Positions 16,652-27,150 of a DNA stretch of 64,000 nt are shown piece by piece; position 1 is the stretch's first letter; each line of letters begins with the position of its first letter. A program made the position numbers and the translations under genes. The DNA is from Paracoccus jeotgali (GTDB lineage Bacteria; Pseudomonadota; Alphaproteobacteria; Rhodobacterales; Rhodobacteraceae): positions 104,501 to 168,500 of the forward strand of contig NZ_CP025583.1 in NCBI RefSeq assembly GCF_002865605.1, in the 5' to 3' direction. The notes under the pieces are model-generated. The model saw nothing but the letters and a program-made list of their open reading frames with translations. It ran no database searches and was not told where the DNA came from.

Positions 16652-17398
16652 ATGACCCACGACACAGACAGCTTTATCGACGAAGTCACCGAGGAAGTGC
16701 GCCGCGACCGCCTTTACCGGTTGATGCGGCGCTATGGCTGGATCGGGCTGGCGCTGATCGCGGCCATCGTCGGCGGCGCCGCCTGGCGCGAATATGACAT
16801 CGCCCGCCATCAGGCGGCGGCCGAGGCGTGGGGCGACGCGGTGCTGGCCGCGCAGCAGGCCGAGGATCAGCGCGCCGCGCTGGCCTCGCTGGACGGGGCG
16901 GGCAATCCCGACCGGGCGGCGCTGGGGCTGCTGCTGACCGCCGGGGCCGCCCAGCAGGATGGCGATGCCGCGGGCGCGACCGATCTGCTGGCCGATGCCG
17001 CCGCGACGGCGTCCGACCCGGTGCTGCGCGATCTGGCGCGGCTCAAGGCGGTGCTGGTCGCGGGTGAGACGATGGACGCCGCCGCGCGTGACCGCGAACT
17101 GGCCGAGCTGTCCAAGCCCGGCGCGCCGTTCCGCCTGCTGGCGCTGGAACAGAAGGCCGTGGCGCTGATCGCCGCCGGGCGGGATCAGGACGCGCTGACC
17201 CTGATCCGCGAGATTCAGAGCGAGAGCGGCGTCAGCCAGACGATGAACGCGCGTCTGGCCGAAATGACCGTGGCGCTTGGCGGGCGGGCGACCGACCCCG
17301 CCGCCGCTGATCGCGCCGGGCTGCCGCAGGCGGTCGAGACCGCACGCGCCGACGCCGCGCCCGCTGCGGACAGCGCCGCTGCCATCGCCACCGACTGA
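16652..17398 (+). CDS. YfgM-like membrane-anchored TPR protein
   Basis: This bitopic inner-membrane protein has a cytoplasmic N-terminus (residues 1-27), one membrane span at about 28-46 (WIGLALIAAIVGGAAW) and a periplasmic alpha-helical TPR-like domain. In enterobacteria YfgM pairs with the chaperone PpiD at the SecYEG translocon. The C-terminal 40 residues are an Ala/Asp-rich low-complexity tail. The neighbourhood yfgM-bamB-der matches that of E. coli, which supports the call. Length is 248 aa. Confidence 0.85.
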   Translation: MTHDTDSFIDEVTEEVRRDRLYRLMRRYGWIGLALIAAIVGGAAWREYDIARHQAAAEAWGDAVLAAQQAEDQRAALASLDGAGNPDRAALGLLLTAGAAQQDGDAAGATDLLADAAATASDPVLRDLARLKAVLVAGETMDAAARDRELAELSKPGAPFRLLALEQKAVALIAAGRDQDALTLIREIQSESGVSQTMNARLAEMTVALGGRATDPAAADRAGLPQAVETARADAAPAADSAAAIATD

Positions 17399-17411
17399 GA
17401 TGAGGTCCGCC

Positions 17412-18752
17412 ATGACGCTTCGACCTGCCCTGACCGCCAAGCCGGCGCTGGCCGCTTCGCTGGCGCTGGTGTTTGCGCTTGCCGCCTGTGGCGACCGAGA
17501 GGTGATCCTGCCCGGCCCGCGCTATGATCCGCGCGCGATCACCTCGCCCGACGGGCCGGCGGTCGTGCAGCCGGTCGCGGGAACGGCGGCGCTGCAACTG
17601 CCGGGGCCGCGCGCCAATGCCGAATGGACCCATCGCGGCGGCAATCCGGCCCATGCCGCGGGTCACGTCGCGCTGGGCGCGGGGACCGCGCTGCAATTCG
17701 CCGCCCCCATCGGCCAGCCCGACGGGCGCCGGCACCGGATCACCGCCGATCCGATCGTGGCCGGGGGGCGGATCTTCACGCTCGACAGCCGGGCCGGGGT
17801 GGTGGCGACGGCGCTGAATGGCGGGCGGGCGTGGGCCGCCGATCTGGTGCCGCTGGGCGAGAATCCGAACAGCGGCTCGGGCGGGGGTCTCGCTTACGAG
17901 GGCGGCAAGCTGTTCGTGACCACGGCCTATGGCGAGTTGGTCGCGCTGGACGCCGCGCGCGGCGCGGTGCTGTGGCGGCAGCGGCTGGACGGGCCGGCGG
18001 CGGGTGGGCCGACGGTCCTGAACGGCACCGTCTATGTTGCCAGCCGCAACGCCACCGGCTTTGCCGTCCGCGCCAGCGACGGCAAGCTGATGTGGCAGGC
18101 CACCGGCATCCCGCAGCCCACCGGCGTCATGGGCGTGGCCGCGCCGGCGGTGGACGGGTCGCTGGTGGTGTTCCCCTTCTCCTCGGGTCAACTGCTGGCC
18201 GTGGACCGCGAGACCGGCGTGCAGAACTGGACCGCGCAGGTCGCCGGCACCCGTGTCGGCCGCGCCATCGCCTTCATCCGCGACATGACCGGAGAGCCGG
18301 TGCTGCTGGGCGACCGGGTCATCGCCGGCACCTCGTCCGGGCGGCTTGCTGCCTTCGACCGGACCACCGGGGCGGAGATCTGGACCGCGCGCGAGGGGGC
18401 GGTCTCGCCCGTCGCGGCGGCGGGCAACGCGGTCTATGCGATCAATGAAGAAAACCAGCTGATCCGGCTGGACGCCGCCAGCGGCGGTCTGGTCTGGGCG
18501 CGCGACATGCCGCTGTATACCGACCAGAAGATCAAGAAACAGGACCGCATCTTTGCCCAATACGGCCCGATCCTGGCCGGCGGGCGGCTGTTCGTCGCCG
18601 GCTCGGACGGTTTGATGCGGATGTTCGATCCGGCCTCGGGCAATCTGGTCGGGCAGGTGGCGATCCCCGGTGGGGCCGCGACCGCGCCGGTGGTGGCCGG
18701 CAGCACGCTTTACGTCATCAGCCGCACCGGCAACCTTCTGGCCTATCGATGA
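17412..18752 (+). CDS. bamB: Outer membrane assembly lipoprotein BamB (PQQ-like beta-propeller)
   Basis: BamB is an accessory subunit of the BAM complex that inserts beta-barrel proteins into the outer membrane. The lipoprotein signal peptide ends in LAAC near residue 24. The body is a series of PQQ-like blades marked by repeats such as [27 protein letters not shown] and [13 protein letters not shown]. Length is 446 aa, slightly longer than the E. coli protein because of a linker before the propeller. It starts 13 bases after yfgM and overlaps der by four bases. Confidence 0.92.
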   Translation: MTLRPALTAKPALAASLALVFALAACGDREVILPGPRYDPRAITSPDGPAVVQPVAGTAALQLPGPRANAEWTHRGGNPAHAAGHVALGAGTALQFAAPIGQPDGRRHRITADPIVAGGRIFTLDSRAGVVATALNGGRAWAADLVPLGENPNSGSGGGLAYEGGKLFVTTAYGELVALDAARGAVLWRQRLDGPAAGGPTVLNGTVYVASRNATGFAVRASDGKLMWQATGIPQPTGVMGVAAPAVDGSLVVFPFSSGQLLAVDRETGVQNWTAQVAGTRVGRAIAFIRDMTGEPVLLGDRVIAGTSSGRLAAFDRTTGAEIWTAREGAVSPVAAAGNAVYAINEENQLIRLDAASGGLVWARDMPLYTDQKIKKQDRIFAQYGPILAGGRLFVAGSDGLMRMFDPASGNLVGQVAIPGGAATAPVVAGSTLYVISRTGNLLAYR

Positions 18753-20230
18753 GCTTTACCCTCGCCATTGTCGGTCGGCCCAATGTCGGCAAATCGACCC
18801 TGTTCAACCGCCTTGTCGGGCGCAAGCTGGCGCTGGTCGACGACCAGCCCGGTGTCACCCGCGACCTGCGCGAGGGGCAGGGGCGTCTGGGCGATCTGCG
18901 CTTCATCGTGATCGATTCCGCCGGTCTGGAAATGGCCGAGGATGACAGCCTGCAGGGCCGGATGCGCCGCCTGACCGAACGCGCGGTGGACGAGGCAGAT
19001 GTGGTGCTGTTCGTCATCGACGCCCGCGTCGGCGTCACCGCGGCGGATGAATATTTCGCCGATATCCTGCGCCGCCGCGCGCGTCATGTCATCCTTGCCG
19101 CCAACAAGGCCGAGGGCCGCGCGGGCGAGGCCGGCGCGCTCGAAGCCTATGGTCTGGGGCTGGGCGAGCCGCTGCGGATCTCGGCCGAGCATGGCGAGGG
19201 GCTCGAGGATATCTATGCAGTGCTGAAGCCGCTGGCCGCCGATCTGACGGCGCAGAACGCGGTCAACGAACCCGCCGTCGATGTGGCCCTGCCCGAGGAT
19301 GCCGAGTTCGACGAGGACGCGCCCCCCGACTGGCTGCCGACCGAGGATCGCCCCCTGCAACTGGCGGTGATCGGGCGGCCCAATGCCGGGAAATCGACGC
19401 TGATCAACAATATCCTGGGCGAGGATCGGCTGCTGACCGGGCCAGAGGCCGGGATCACCCGCGACGCGATTTCGGTCCGGGCCGAGTTCATGGGCACGCC
19501 GATGCGGATCTTCGACACCGCCGGGATGCGCCGCAAGGGCAAGGTCGTCGACAAGCTGGAAAAGCTGTCCGTGGCCGACGGTCTGCGCGCGGTGCGCTTT
19601 GCCGAGGTGGTGGTCGTGCTGCTGGACGTGGCGATCCCCTTCGAGCAGCAGGATCTGCGCATCGCCGATCTGGCCGAGACCGAGGGCCGCGCCGTCGTGC
19701 TGGCCGCGAACAAATGGGATCTGGAAGAGGACAAGGCCGACAAGCTGAAAGAGCTGCGGTCGAGTTTTGAACGCCTTTTGCCGCAGCTGAAGGGGGCGCC
19801 GCTGGTGACGGTTTCGGCGCGCACCGGCAAGGGCCTCGACCGGCTGCACAACGCGATCATGCAGGCCTATGCGGTGTGGAACAAGCGCATCTCGACCTCG
19901 CGCCTGAACCAGTGGCTGTCGGCGATGACCGAGACCCATCCCCCGCCCGCGCCGGGTGGCCGCCGCATCCGGCTGCGCTATATGACGCAGGTCAAGACGC
20001 GTCCGCCGGCCTTTGTGGTCAAGGCGACCCATACCGACAAGATCCCCGACAGCTATCACCGCTATCTGGTGAACGGGCTGCGGACCGATTTCGACATGCC
20101 CGGCACGCCCATCCGCATCTTTTTCCGCGATCAGGGGACGGTGAACCCCTATCGGCACAAGGCGCAAAAGATCAGCCAGTCGGGCGCGCTGTCCAAGCAT
20201 CGCAACCGCCAGAAGCCCAAGGGCAGCTAG
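18749..20230 (+). CDS. der: Ribosome biogenesis GTPase Der
   Basis: Der (EngA) assists 50S subunit maturation and is essential in most bacteria. It has two tandem GTPase domains, each with its own P-loop: GRPNVGKST near residue 8 and GRPNAGKST near residue 211. G3 motifs DSAGLE and DTAGMR and G4 motifs NKAE and NKWD are visible, followed by the KH-like domain ([18 protein letters not shown]). Length is 493 aa. The start overlaps the bamB stop (ATGA). Confidence 0.97.
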   Translation: MSFTLAIVGRPNVGKSTLFNRLVGRKLALVDDQPGVTRDLREGQGRLGDLRFIVIDSAGLEMAEDDSLQGRMRRLTERAVDEADVVLFVIDARVGVTAADEYFADILRRRARHVILAANKAEGRAGEAGALEAYGLGLGEPLRISAEHGEGLEDIYAVLKPLAADLTAQNAVNEPAVDVALPEDAEFDEDAPPDWLPTEDRPLQLAVIGRPNAGKSTLINNILGEDRLLTGPEAGITRDAISVRAEFMGTPMRIFDTAGMRRKGKVVDKLEKLSVADGLRAVRFAEVVVVLLDVAIPFEQQDLRIADLAETEGRAVVLAANKWDLEEDKADKLKELRSSFERLLPQLKGAPLVTVSARTGKGLDRLHNAIMQAYAVWNKRISTSRLNQWLSAMTETHPPPAPGGRRIRLRYMTQVKTRPPAFVVKATHTDKIPDSYHRYLVNGLRTDFDMPGTPIRIFFRDQGTVNPYRHKAQKISQSGALSKHRNRQKPKGS

Positions 20231-20233
20231 GTT

Positions 20234-20980
20234 TCAGGTGGTGACGCGGACCAGCAGGAAGGTCAGCGCCGAGATCGACAGCACCGCGATCACCGCCAGC
20301 GGCGGGTTGGCGTCGATGGTCGTGGCCGCACTCGCCAGCAGCGCGAACATCACCGTCAGCGTATAGGCCGCATTGCGCGGCAGCCAAAGCTGGATCGCGA
20401 TCGCCGCCCCGCAGGTCAGCATCGCGCCGACGACGGCGGCAAGCTCGATCGGCAGCATGGTGGCGTTGGACAGGAAGGTGGCGAATGCGCCGAAGGTCAG
20501 GACCGTGGCCCAGCCGATAAAGGCGCCGATGACCGGGCTGCGTTCCAGCCTGCCGTCCGAATCCTTGCGCTTGGCGGCGGCGATCAGCGCCAGCAGCATG
20601 GTCACGCAGATGATGAACCCCGCCAGCGGCGCCTGCACCGCGACCCAAGGCCAGACGGTGCCCGCCGCCAGCGCCGCGATCAGCAGCGCCACATCGGCCA
20701 GCGCCAGGTAGCGCCCGGACGGGATCAGCCACAACTGCCGCAGCGTGCTGGCAATCAGCATCAGCCACAGCCCGAACAGCAGGATCCACGTCGCCGGATG
20801 CCGGGGCCGCAGATACAGCCCGGCCAGGCTGTCGTCATCAGGCAGCAGGGTGCCGGTCGCCCGCGTCCCGATATCCGGGATCAGCAGGTTGATCGGGTTG
20901 TCGGCCAATGCAAACAGGGCGCCGCTGGTCACGAAGGCCAGCGCCATGAGGCACAGCAAAATGGTCGCGGCACGTTCCAT
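20234..20980 (-). CDS. Uncharacterised multi-pass membrane protein
   Basis: A 248-residue protein with about six or seven hydrophobic segments and almost no soluble domains. The first span follows immediately after the start, then a short polar region (residues 27-60), then paired spans. Segments such as WILLFGLWLMLI and FIGWATVLTFGAF recall distant TspO-like membrane proteins, but the tryptophan pattern is too sparse for that name. It is convergent with der, three bases away, and lies downstream of serS on the same strand. Confidence 0.55.
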   Translation of the reverse strand: MERAATILLCLMALAFVTSGALFALADNPINLLIPDIGTRATGTLLPDDDSLAGLYLRPRHPATWILLFGLWLMLIASTLRQLWLIPSGRYLALADVALLIAALAAGTVWPWVAVQAPLAGFIICVTMLLALIAAAKRKDSDGRLERSPVIGAFIGWATVLTFGAFATFLSNATMLPIELAAVVGAMLTCGAAIAIQLWLPRNAAYTLTVMFALLASAATTIDANPPLAVIAVLSISALTFLLVRVTT

Positions 20981-21037
20981 CCCACCTCAACGCCCAGACT
21001 GCCGGCAAGTTGCGCCGCCGATGCGGCATGGCGAGAA

Positions 21038-22330
21038 TCAGGCGAGCCGGCCATCCGCCCCGAGCAGCGTGCAGCCGCCCAGATAAGGATGCAACGCCTT
21101 CGGCAGCACGACCGAGCCGTCCTGCTGCTGCCCGTTCTCGAGCACCGCGATCAGCGTCCGCCCGACGGCGAGACCCGAGCCGTTCAGCGTGTGGACGAAT
21201 TCCGGCTTGCCGCCGCCCTCGGGGCGATAGCGGGCGTTCATCCGCCGGCCCTGGAAATCGCCGCAATAGCTGACCGAAGAGATCTCGCGATAGCTGTTCT
21301 GGCCGGGCAGCCAGACCTCGATGTCATGGGTGATGCGGGCGGAAAAGCCCATGTCGCCGGTGCAGAGGATGATGGTGCGGTACGGCAGCTCCAGCCCTTG
21401 CAGGATCGCCTCGGCCTGTGCGGTCATGCGGTCATGTTCGGCCAGCCCGCTATCGGCATCGGTGATCGAGACCATCTCGACCTTTTCGAACTGGTGCTGG
21501 CGCAGCATCCCCGCCGTGTCGCGCCCGGCGCTGCCCGCTTCCGAGCGGAAGCATTGCGAATGGGCCACCATCCGGCGCGGCAGATCGGCGTGATCCAGCA
21601 GCGCGCCGTTGACGGTGTTGGTCAGCGTGACCTCTGACGTCGGGATCAGCCACCAGCCATCGGTGGTCCGATAGCTGTCATCGCCGAATTTCGGCAACTG
21701 CCCGGTGCCCTCCATCATCGCCGGCAGCACAAGCACCGGGGTCCAGGTCTCGGTCAGGCCGTGGTGGTCGATATGGGTGTCCAGCATGTATTGCGCCAGC
21801 GCCCGGTGAATCCGCGCCACCGCGCCTTGCAGCACGACAAAGCGCGATCCCGACAGCTTGGCCGCGGTGGCGAAATCCATGCCGGGGCGGACGCCCGCGA
21901 TGTCGAAATGCTCGACCGGGGTGAAATCCATCTGCCGCGGCGAGCCCCAGCGGCGCAGCTCGACATTGTCGGCCTCGCTGGCGCCATCGGGGACGCGGTC
22001 CAGCGGCAGGTTGGGGATGGTCATCAGCAAGTCGCGCAACTGCCGGTCCAGATCGGCGGCCTCGGCCTGCATGGCGGCGACCTGCGCCTTGGTCTCGGCC
22101 ACCAGCGCGCGCAGGCGCTCGAACTCGGCCTCGTCGCCCTTGGCCTTGGCGGCGCCGACCTGCTTGCTGGCGCGGTTCTGCTCGGCCTGCGCGTCCTCGG
22201 CGGCCTTGATGCGGGCGCGGCGGGTCTCGTCCAGCGACAGCAGTTGCGCCGCGACGGGCGGCAGGTCGAGCCGCGCCAGAGCGGCGTCGAAAGCCTGGGG
22301 ATTGTCGCGGATGGCGCGGATATCGTGCAT
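21038..22330 (-). CDS. serS: Serine--tRNA ligase
   Basis: This class II aminoacyl-tRNA synthetase charges tRNA-Ser (and tRNA-Sec where present). The N-terminal antiparallel coiled coil that contacts the tRNA arm covers about residues 25-105. Motif 2 ([21 protein letters not shown]) and motif 3 ([14 protein letters not shown]) are intact. Length (430 aa) is typical. The start at 22330 gives the conserved [16 protein letters not shown]-terminus. Confidence 0.97.
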   Translation of the reverse strand: MHDIRAIRDNPQAFDAALARLDLPPVAAQLLSLDETRRARIKAAEDAQAEQNRASKQVGAAKAKGDEAEFERLRALVAETKAQVAAMQAEAADLDRQLRDLLMTIPNLPLDRVPDGASEADNVELRRWGSPRQMDFTPVEHFDIAGVRPGMDFATAAKLSGSRFVVLQGAVARIHRALAQYMLDTHIDHHGLTETWTPVLVLPAMMEGTGQLPKFGDDSYRTTDGWWLIPTSEVTLTNTVNGALLDHADLPRRMVAHSQCFRSEAGSAGRDTAGMLRQHQFEKVEMVSITDADSGLAEHDRMTAQAEAILQGLELPYRTIILCTGDMGFSARITHDIEVWLPGQNSYREISSVSYCGDFQGRRMNARYRPEGGGKPEFVHTLNGSGLAVGRTLIAVLENGQQQDGSVVLPKALHPYLGGCTLLGADGRLA

Positions 22331-22391
22331 GGCTGAACCTGTCTTGGCGTGATCTTCGGGTGTTAGCGCAAGGCCCGCGCGAAGGAAACCG

Positions 22392-22736
22392 TCAGGGCAC
22401 CGCCAGCAGCCCGTCGAGAAGCTGCCAGAACCCGTCCGGGCCGGGATAGCCCTCGATCCGGCCGACCTCGGCGCCCGATCGGATCAGGATGAAGGTCGGG
22501 GTGACATAGGGCCGCCGCGCCAGCGCGATGCCGTCGGGCCAGGGGCCGTCGATCTCGATCCGCTGCAGCGGCGCGGCGCGGCCTTGCCGGCTGGCGGCAT
22601 AGGCAGGGGCGACCTCTGCCTCCCACGCGCGGCACCAGTGGCAGGCGTCGCTGCGCACCATCAGCAGCCGCGCCGGATCGGCCCAAGCTGCGGGGGCAAG
22701 AAAAGTCAGCAGAAGCGCGAAAAGCAGGTGACGCAT
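22392..22736 (-). CDS. Exported thioredoxin-like protein
   Basis: A 114-residue protein with a Sec signal peptide (residues 1-20, ending AWA) and a thioredoxin-like fold. The redox motif is CHWC in [14 protein letters not shown], followed by the cis-proline VTPTFIL segment. It probably acts on periplasmic thiols or heme and copper protein maturation. An upstream in-frame start would place 21 polar residues before the signal peptide and is rejected. It follows serS on the minus strand and is divergent from ada. Confidence 0.75.
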   Translation of the reverse strand: MRHLLFALLLTFLAPAAWADPARLLMVRSDACHWCRAWEAEVAPAYAASRQGRAAPLQRIEIDGPWPDGIALARRPYVTPTFILIRSGAEVGRIEGYPGPDGFWQLLDGLLAVP

Positions 22737-22886
22737 GGCGGGCCTTTGGGCCGGTGGGGCGAGGGCGCGACCATAGGCGCGGGCGGCCGCCTGCGACAAG
22801 CGCGGTTTTCGGCGGCGCAGGCGGTTTTCGGATGCCGCGCCCGAAATGAGGCTTCAACGCGGGCCGGGTCATGGCACAAGATAGAC

Positions 22887-23978
22887 ATGATGAGCATCCA
22901 TGATTCCCCCGCCCGCCACGATCCGGCCACGCTTTACGCCGCGCTCTGCGCCCGCGACCCGGCGTTTGAGGGGCGGGTGCTGGTCGGCGTCGTCTCGACC
23001 GGGATCTTTTGCCGGCTGACCTGTCCGGCGCGAAAGCCACGGCCGGAGAACTGCCGCTGGTTCGCCAACGCGGACGAGGCGGCGCGCGCCGGCTTCCGCC
23101 CCTGCAAGCGCTGCCAGCCGCTTGGCGGGGTGCCGGACGACGCCACCATCGCCCGGTTGCGCCGCGCCATCGAGGCCGAGCCGTCGCGCCCCTGGTCCGA
23201 GGCCGATCTGATTCGGCTGGGACACGAGCCCTCGACCATCCGCCGGGCGTTTCGCCGGCAGTTCGGCATGACCTTCCTGCAAATGGCGCGGCAGGCCCGG
23301 CTGAAGGCAGGCGCGGCCCGCATGGCGCAGGGGGACAAGGTGATCGAGGCGCAGCTTGACGCCGGTTTCGAGTCGGCCAGCGGCTTTCGCGCCGCCTTTG
23401 CGCGGCTGTTCGGCTATCCCCCCGCCGCCATGCGCGCGGACGGGGGCGGGCTGGTCGCGGACTGGATCGACACGCCGCTGGGCGGGATGATCGCGGTCGG
23501 CGACGACAACGCGCTGCATCTGCTCGAATTCCCCGACCGCAAGGCGCTGAAGGCGCAGCTTGCCCGCGTCTCGGTGGCGTCGGGGCAGCGGATCGGGCTG
23601 GGCCGCAGCGCCGCCACCCGCCGCACGGCCGAGCAGCTTGGCCAGTTCTTCGCCGGAGAGCGAGCCAGCTTTGACCTGCCGATCCACCCGCACGGGACCG
23701 AGTTTCAGCGCCGCGTCTGGGCCGCCCTGCGCGACATCCCCGCCGGAGAGACCCGCAGCTATGCCCAGATCGCGCAGGCCATCGGCCAGCCACGGGCGAT
23801 CCGGGCGGTGGCGCGGGCCAATGCCTGCAACGGCATCGCCATCGTCATCCCCTGCCATCGGGTCATCGGCGCGGATGGCAGTCTGACCGGATATGCCGGT
23901 GGTTTGTGGCGCAAAGAGCGGCTGATCGCGGTCGAAAACGCCTATCGAACGCCTGCAAATAGCGGGCTTGGGGCTTGA
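22887..23978 (+). CDS. ada: Bifunctional methylphosphotriester/O6-methylguanine-DNA methyltransferase Ada
   Basis: Ada removes methyl groups from DNA and activates the adaptive response. The N-terminal zinc site has Cys42, Cys46, Cys73 and Cys76 (FCRLTC...RPCKRC); Cys42 aligns with the methyl-accepting cysteine. An AraC-type HTH follows at about residues 85-185. The C-terminal O6-alkylguanine transferase has the active-site motif IPCHRVIG. Length is 363 aa. It stands alone, divergent from the thioredoxin-like gene. Confidence 0.93.
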   Translation: MMSIHDSPARHDPATLYAALCARDPAFEGRVLVGVVSTGIFCRLTCPARKPRPENCRWFANADEAARAGFRPCKRCQPLGGVPDDATIARLRRAIEAEPSRPWSEADLIRLGHEPSTIRRAFRRQFGMTFLQMARQARLKAGAARMAQGDKVIEAQLDAGFESASGFRAAFARLFGYPPAAMRADGGGLVADWIDTPLGGMIAVGDDNALHLLEFPDRKALKAQLARVSVASGQRIGLGRSAATRRTAEQLGQFFAGERASFDLPIHPHGTEFQRRVWAALRDIPAGETRSYAQIAQAIGQPRAIRAVARANACNGIAIVIPCHRVIGADGSLTGYAGGLWRKERLIAVENAYRTPANSGLGA

Positions 23979-24123
23979 CCGGGGCGGAAATAGCCGGTAA
24001 TCACCCGCGAACGGAATTTCGGGCGCTGCCTCGCGGCGCCCTTTCACATTGCGGTTCACCCGGCTCGCTGTCGCTGCATCTTCGGCCCCGGTCATCCCGC
24101 GAGAACTGAACGAGGATAGCATC

Positions 24124-24426
24124 ATGTCGCGCGTCTGCGAATTGACCGGCAAGGGCCCGATGAGCGGGAACAAAGTCAGCCACGCCAACAACAAGACCCG
24201 TCGCCGGTTCCTGCCGAACCTGAACGATGTCAGCCTGACGTCGGAAAAGACCGGTCGCAGCTATTCGCTGCGGATCTCGGCGGCGGCGCTGCGTTCGGTC
24301 GATCACCGCGGCGGTCTGGATGCGTTCCTTGCCAAGGCCCGCGATGTCGAGCTGTCGGCCCGCGCGCTGAAGATCAAGAAAGAAATCTCGGAAGCCGGCG
24401 ATTCGGCTGCGCATCTGTCGGTCTGA
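24124..24426 (+). CDS. rpmB: 50S ribosomal protein L28
   Basis: A 100-residue ribosomal protein. The N-terminus [20 protein letters not shown] is the L28 signature, followed by the basic RRRFLPNL segment that contacts 23S rRNA. The alphaproteobacterial form carries a C-terminal extension of about 25 residues, present here. The ATG has a GAGGATAG ribosome site. The 145 bases before it should hold its promoter, but no clear -35/-10 pair was identified. Confidence 0.97.
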   Translation: MSRVCELTGKGPMSGNKVSHANNKTRRRFLPNLNDVSLTSEKTGRSYSLRISAAALRSVDHRGGLDAFLAKARDVELSARALKIKKEISEAGDSAAHLSV

Positions 24427-24532
24427 TTGCCGCCCGCGAGCGAAACTCAGCGCCCTGCCGGTCCTGCCGGTGGGGCGATTTTCGTTCTGCGGGCGGCTTT
24501 CCATCCCCGCCGCGTCCGCTAGTCTGCGCGCC

Positions 24533-24874
24533 ATGAAAGCTGCGTTGCGCATCCTGCTGATCCTGATTCTGTCGCTGACCTCGCAAGGGTTGGCGATGGC
24601 GCATGCCCAGCCGCGGTCCGAGTCGCAGGCGACGATCTGCCTGGGCAGCGCGGTTCTGGTGGTGACGGTCGATGCCGAGGGGCAGCCGGTGCAGCGCAGG
24701 GTGCTGTGCTCCGACATGGCCGCGCAGCTTATGGCCGCCGTGGCGACTGACCCCGCGCTGCCGCCCCTGTTGCGGCTGGGGCACGTCCTGCCGCCCGAAC
24801 TGCGACACAGCACCCCGCGCGGCCATGTCCCGCCCCGCGCGCAGGCCCGAGGTCCACCAATTCGGCTGGTCTGA
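24533..24874 (+). CDS. Small exported hypothetical protein beside a copper chaperone gene
   Basis: A 113-residue protein with a Sec signal peptide (residues 1-25, cleavage after AHA). The mature region contains two cysteines (ICLGSAV and VLCSD) and a His/Pro/Arg-rich C-terminus. It resembles the small DUF2946-like periplasmic proteins encoded near copper genes, but similarity is weak. It ends 31 bases before the PCuAC gene on the same strand, which supports a copper-related role. Confidence 0.5.
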   Translation: MKAALRILLILILSLTSQGLAMAHAQPRSESQATICLGSAVLVVTVDAEGQPVQRRVLCSDMAAQLMAAVATDPALPPLLRLGHVLPPELRHSTPRGHVPPRAQARGPPIRLV

Positions 24875-24905
24875 TCCGTCTGAACCCAACCGAACAAGGA
24901 ACCGA

Positions 24906-25397
24906 ATGATGAAAACCCTGTCTCTCGCCCTCGCCGCCTTCATGTTGCCGCTGGCCTCTGCCGGCTTTGCGGCCGAAGGCGATCTCAGCCTCTCGGACGG
25001 CTATGCGCGCAGCAGCAACCCCAAGGCGGGCGCGGTCTTTGCCATGCTGCACAACGCCGGCGGCAGCGATTGCACCCTGCAGGCCGTCGCCACCGATTCG
25101 GCCGAGGTGGCCGAACTGCACACCCATGAACACGGCGCCCACGGCGTGATGCGCATGACCAAGGTCGAGGCGGGCTTCACCGTCCCCGCCGGCGGCACGC
25201 ATCTGCTGGAACGCGGCGGCGATCACATCATGTTGATGGGCCTGACCGCGCCGCTGGAAAACGGGGCCGAGGTCGCGCTGACGCTGGATTTCGGCGATTG
25301 CGGCACGCTGCAGGCCACCGTGCCGGTCGATAATGACCGTCAGGCCGAGGCCGCGGCGCCGATGGCGCATGACGGCGCGCCGATGACGCAGCACTGA
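24906..25397 (+). CDS. Periplasmic copper chaperone PCu(A)C
   Basis: This protein binds Cu(I) in the periplasm and delivers it to cytochrome oxidase. It has a signal peptide (residues 1-22, ending GFA), then the PCuAC fold with ligands His and Met in the pattern AELHTHEHGAHGVMRM near residue 75 and GGDHIMLMGL near residue 110. The C-terminal tail HDGAPMTQH adds Met and His residues. Length is 163 aa. AAGGAA precedes the ATG. Confidence 0.9.
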   Translation: MMKTLSLALAAFMLPLASAGFAAEGDLSLSDGYARSSNPKAGAVFAMLHNAGGSDCTLQAVATDSAEVAELHTHEHGAHGVMRMTKVEAGFTVPAGGTHLLERGGDHIMLMGLTAPLENGAEVALTLDFGDCGTLQATVPVDNDRQAEAAAPMAHDGAPMTQH

Positions 25398-25511
25398 ACC
25401 GGCTTTGGCCGGCCGCCACGCGGCGTCCCGCCGACCCCGTCGCCGGCGGCGGTTGTCAGACCGCCCCCGCAGCCTGTAGAATTGCCGCAAAGCAGAAACA
25501 GGACATCTGAC

Positions 25512-26054
25512 ATGAAACGCCGCGAGTTGCTGGGCTTGGCCCTTCCCCTGATCGTCGCGCCTTCGCTGGCGCTGTCGGCCACCACCGACCCCTATCAGCC
25601 GACCGAAGTCCCGATTCGCGAGGGGTTCGAGGTCGGCTCGATCGTCGTCGTGTCGGACAAGTTCTTCCTCTACCACGTCGTGGCGCCCGGCCGCGCGATC
25701 CGCTACGGCGTCGCCGTCGGCAAGGACGAGCTGGTCTGGAAGGGCAAGGCGCGGGTCGGGCGCAAGGTCGAATGGCCCAGCTGGCGCCCCACCGCCGCGA
25801 TGATCGAGCGCAAGCCCGAGCAATACGGCAAATACAAGGACGGGATGCCCGGCGGCCCGACCAACCCCTTGGGCGCGCGGGCGCTGTATCTGTATGACGC
25901 GAACGGCAACGACACCGCGATCCGGATTCACGGCACGACCGAGCCCGGCTCGATCGGGCGCGCGGTGTCCAATGGCTGCATCCGGATGCGGAACGAGGCC
26001 GTCATGGCGCTGTTCGAAGAGGTGCCGGTCGGCACGCCCGTCTACGTCTATTGA
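25512..26054 (+). CDS. L,D-transpeptidase (YkuD domain)
   Basis: This periplasmic enzyme cross-links or modifies peptidoglycan, or attaches proteins to it. It has an N-terminal signal (MKRRELLGLALPLIVAP) and one YkuD domain. The active-site motif is HGTTEPGSIGRAVSNGCIRM, with catalytic His and Cys at about residues 140 and 157. The protein is short (180 aa) with no extra binding domain, like many in Rhodobacterales. Confidence 0.93.
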   Translation: MKRRELLGLALPLIVAPSLALSATTDPYQPTEVPIREGFEVGSIVVVSDKFFLYHVVAPGRAIRYGVAVGKDELVWKGKARVGRKVEWPSWRPTAAMIERKPEQYGKYKDGMPGGPTNPLGARALYLYDANGNDTAIRIHGTTEPGSIGRAVSNGCIRMRNEAVMALFEEVPVGTPVYVY

Positions 26055-26084
26055 TGCCCCGATCAGCCATGCCGAGCGCGCGTG

Positions 26085-27143
26085 ATGCGTAGCCCGGACC
26101 TCATCCGGCTGGAAACGGTCGGGATGCCGCAGGGATTCGACGCGCTGATCGACGTCCGCTCGCCGGCGGAATTCGCGCAGGATCACCTGCCGGGTGCGAT
26201 CAACCTGCCGGTGCTGAGCGACAGCGAACATGCCCGCGTCGGCACGCTGTATAAACAGGTCTCACCCTTTGACGCCCGCAAGCTGGGCGGCGCGCTGGTC
26301 GCGGCCAATGTCGCGCGTCACGTGCAGGGGCCGCTGGCGGGTCATGACGGGGCGTGGCAGCCGCTGGTCTATTGCTGGCGCGGCGGGCAACGCTCGGGCG
26401 CGATGGCGACGATCCTCGCGCAGATCGGCTGGCGGGTCGGGCGGATCGAGGGCGGCTATAAAAGCTGGCGCGCGCAGGTGGTGCGCCGGGTGCAAGAGCT
26501 GGGGTTCCCCTCCCCCGTTGTGGTGCTGGACGGCAATACCGGCAGCGGCAAGACGGCGCTGCTGGGGGTGCTGGCCGGGCGCGGGCATCAGGTCATCGAT
26601 CTGGAGGGGCTGGCCCATCATCGCGGCAGCCTGTTCGGCCATCGCGGCCCGCAACCGGGGCAGAAGCTGTTCGAGGGCCGGTTGGCCGCCGCGCTTGAAG
26701 GGCTGGACCCCAGCCGCCCGGTGCTGGTCGAGGCCGAAAGCTCTCGCATCGGAACGCTGGGGCTGCCCAAGGCGGTGTGGACCGCGATCACCGCCGCGCC
26801 GCGTCTGGCGCTGCAGGTGCCGCTGGCGGAACGCGCCCGGTTCTCGGCCCGCGATTATGCCGACATCACCGATCAGCCGGGCGAGGTGCAGGAGATTTTG
26901 GGCAGGCTCGCCTCGCTGCATCCGGCCGAGCGGATCGAAAGCTGGCTGCGGATGGCGGACGGCGCGGCGTGGCGCGAGCTGGCGCATGAGCTGATGCAGC
27001 ATCACTATGACCCGCGCTATGCCCGCAGCCGGGGGCGGCATCTGGAAAACCTGCGCGGCACGGTCGCGCTGGACGATCTGCGCGATCTGGACGCCGCCGC
27101 GTCGCGCATCGAAACGGCGCTGCGCGATCTGGCGCTGATCTGA
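26085..27143 (+). CDS. mnmH: tRNA 2-selenouridine synthase
   Basis: MnmH converts 2-thiouridine to 2-selenouridine at the wobble position of certain tRNAs through a geranylated intermediate. The N-terminal rhodanese domain carries the catalytic cysteine in YCWRGGQRSGA (residue 97), and a P-loop GNTGSGKT begins the second domain near residue 150. Length is 352 aa from ATG 26085; GTG at 26082 would add one residue. Presence implies selenophosphate synthesis (selD) elsewhere in the genome. Confidence 0.93.
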   Translation: MRSPDLIRLETVGMPQGFDALIDVRSPAEFAQDHLPGAINLPVLSDSEHARVGTLYKQVSPFDARKLGGALVAANVARHVQGPLAGHDGAWQPLVYCWRGGQRSGAMATILAQIGWRVGRIEGGYKSWRAQVVRRVQELGFPSPVVVLDGNTGSGKTALLGVLAGRGHQVIDLEGLAHHRGSLFGHRGPQPGQKLFEGRLAAALEGLDPSRPVLVEAESSRIGTLGLPKAVWTAITAAPRLALQVPLAERARFSARDYADITDQPGEVQEILGRLASLHPAERIESWLRMADGAAWRELAHELMQHHYDPRYARSRGRHLENLRGTVALDDLRDLDAAASRIETALRDLALI

Positions 27144-27150
27144 TCGGGCG

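Noticed and set aside
24427..24532. tRNA or small RNA between rpmB and the next gene
   Set aside because: No cloverleaf or CCA end; only leader-like sequence was seen.
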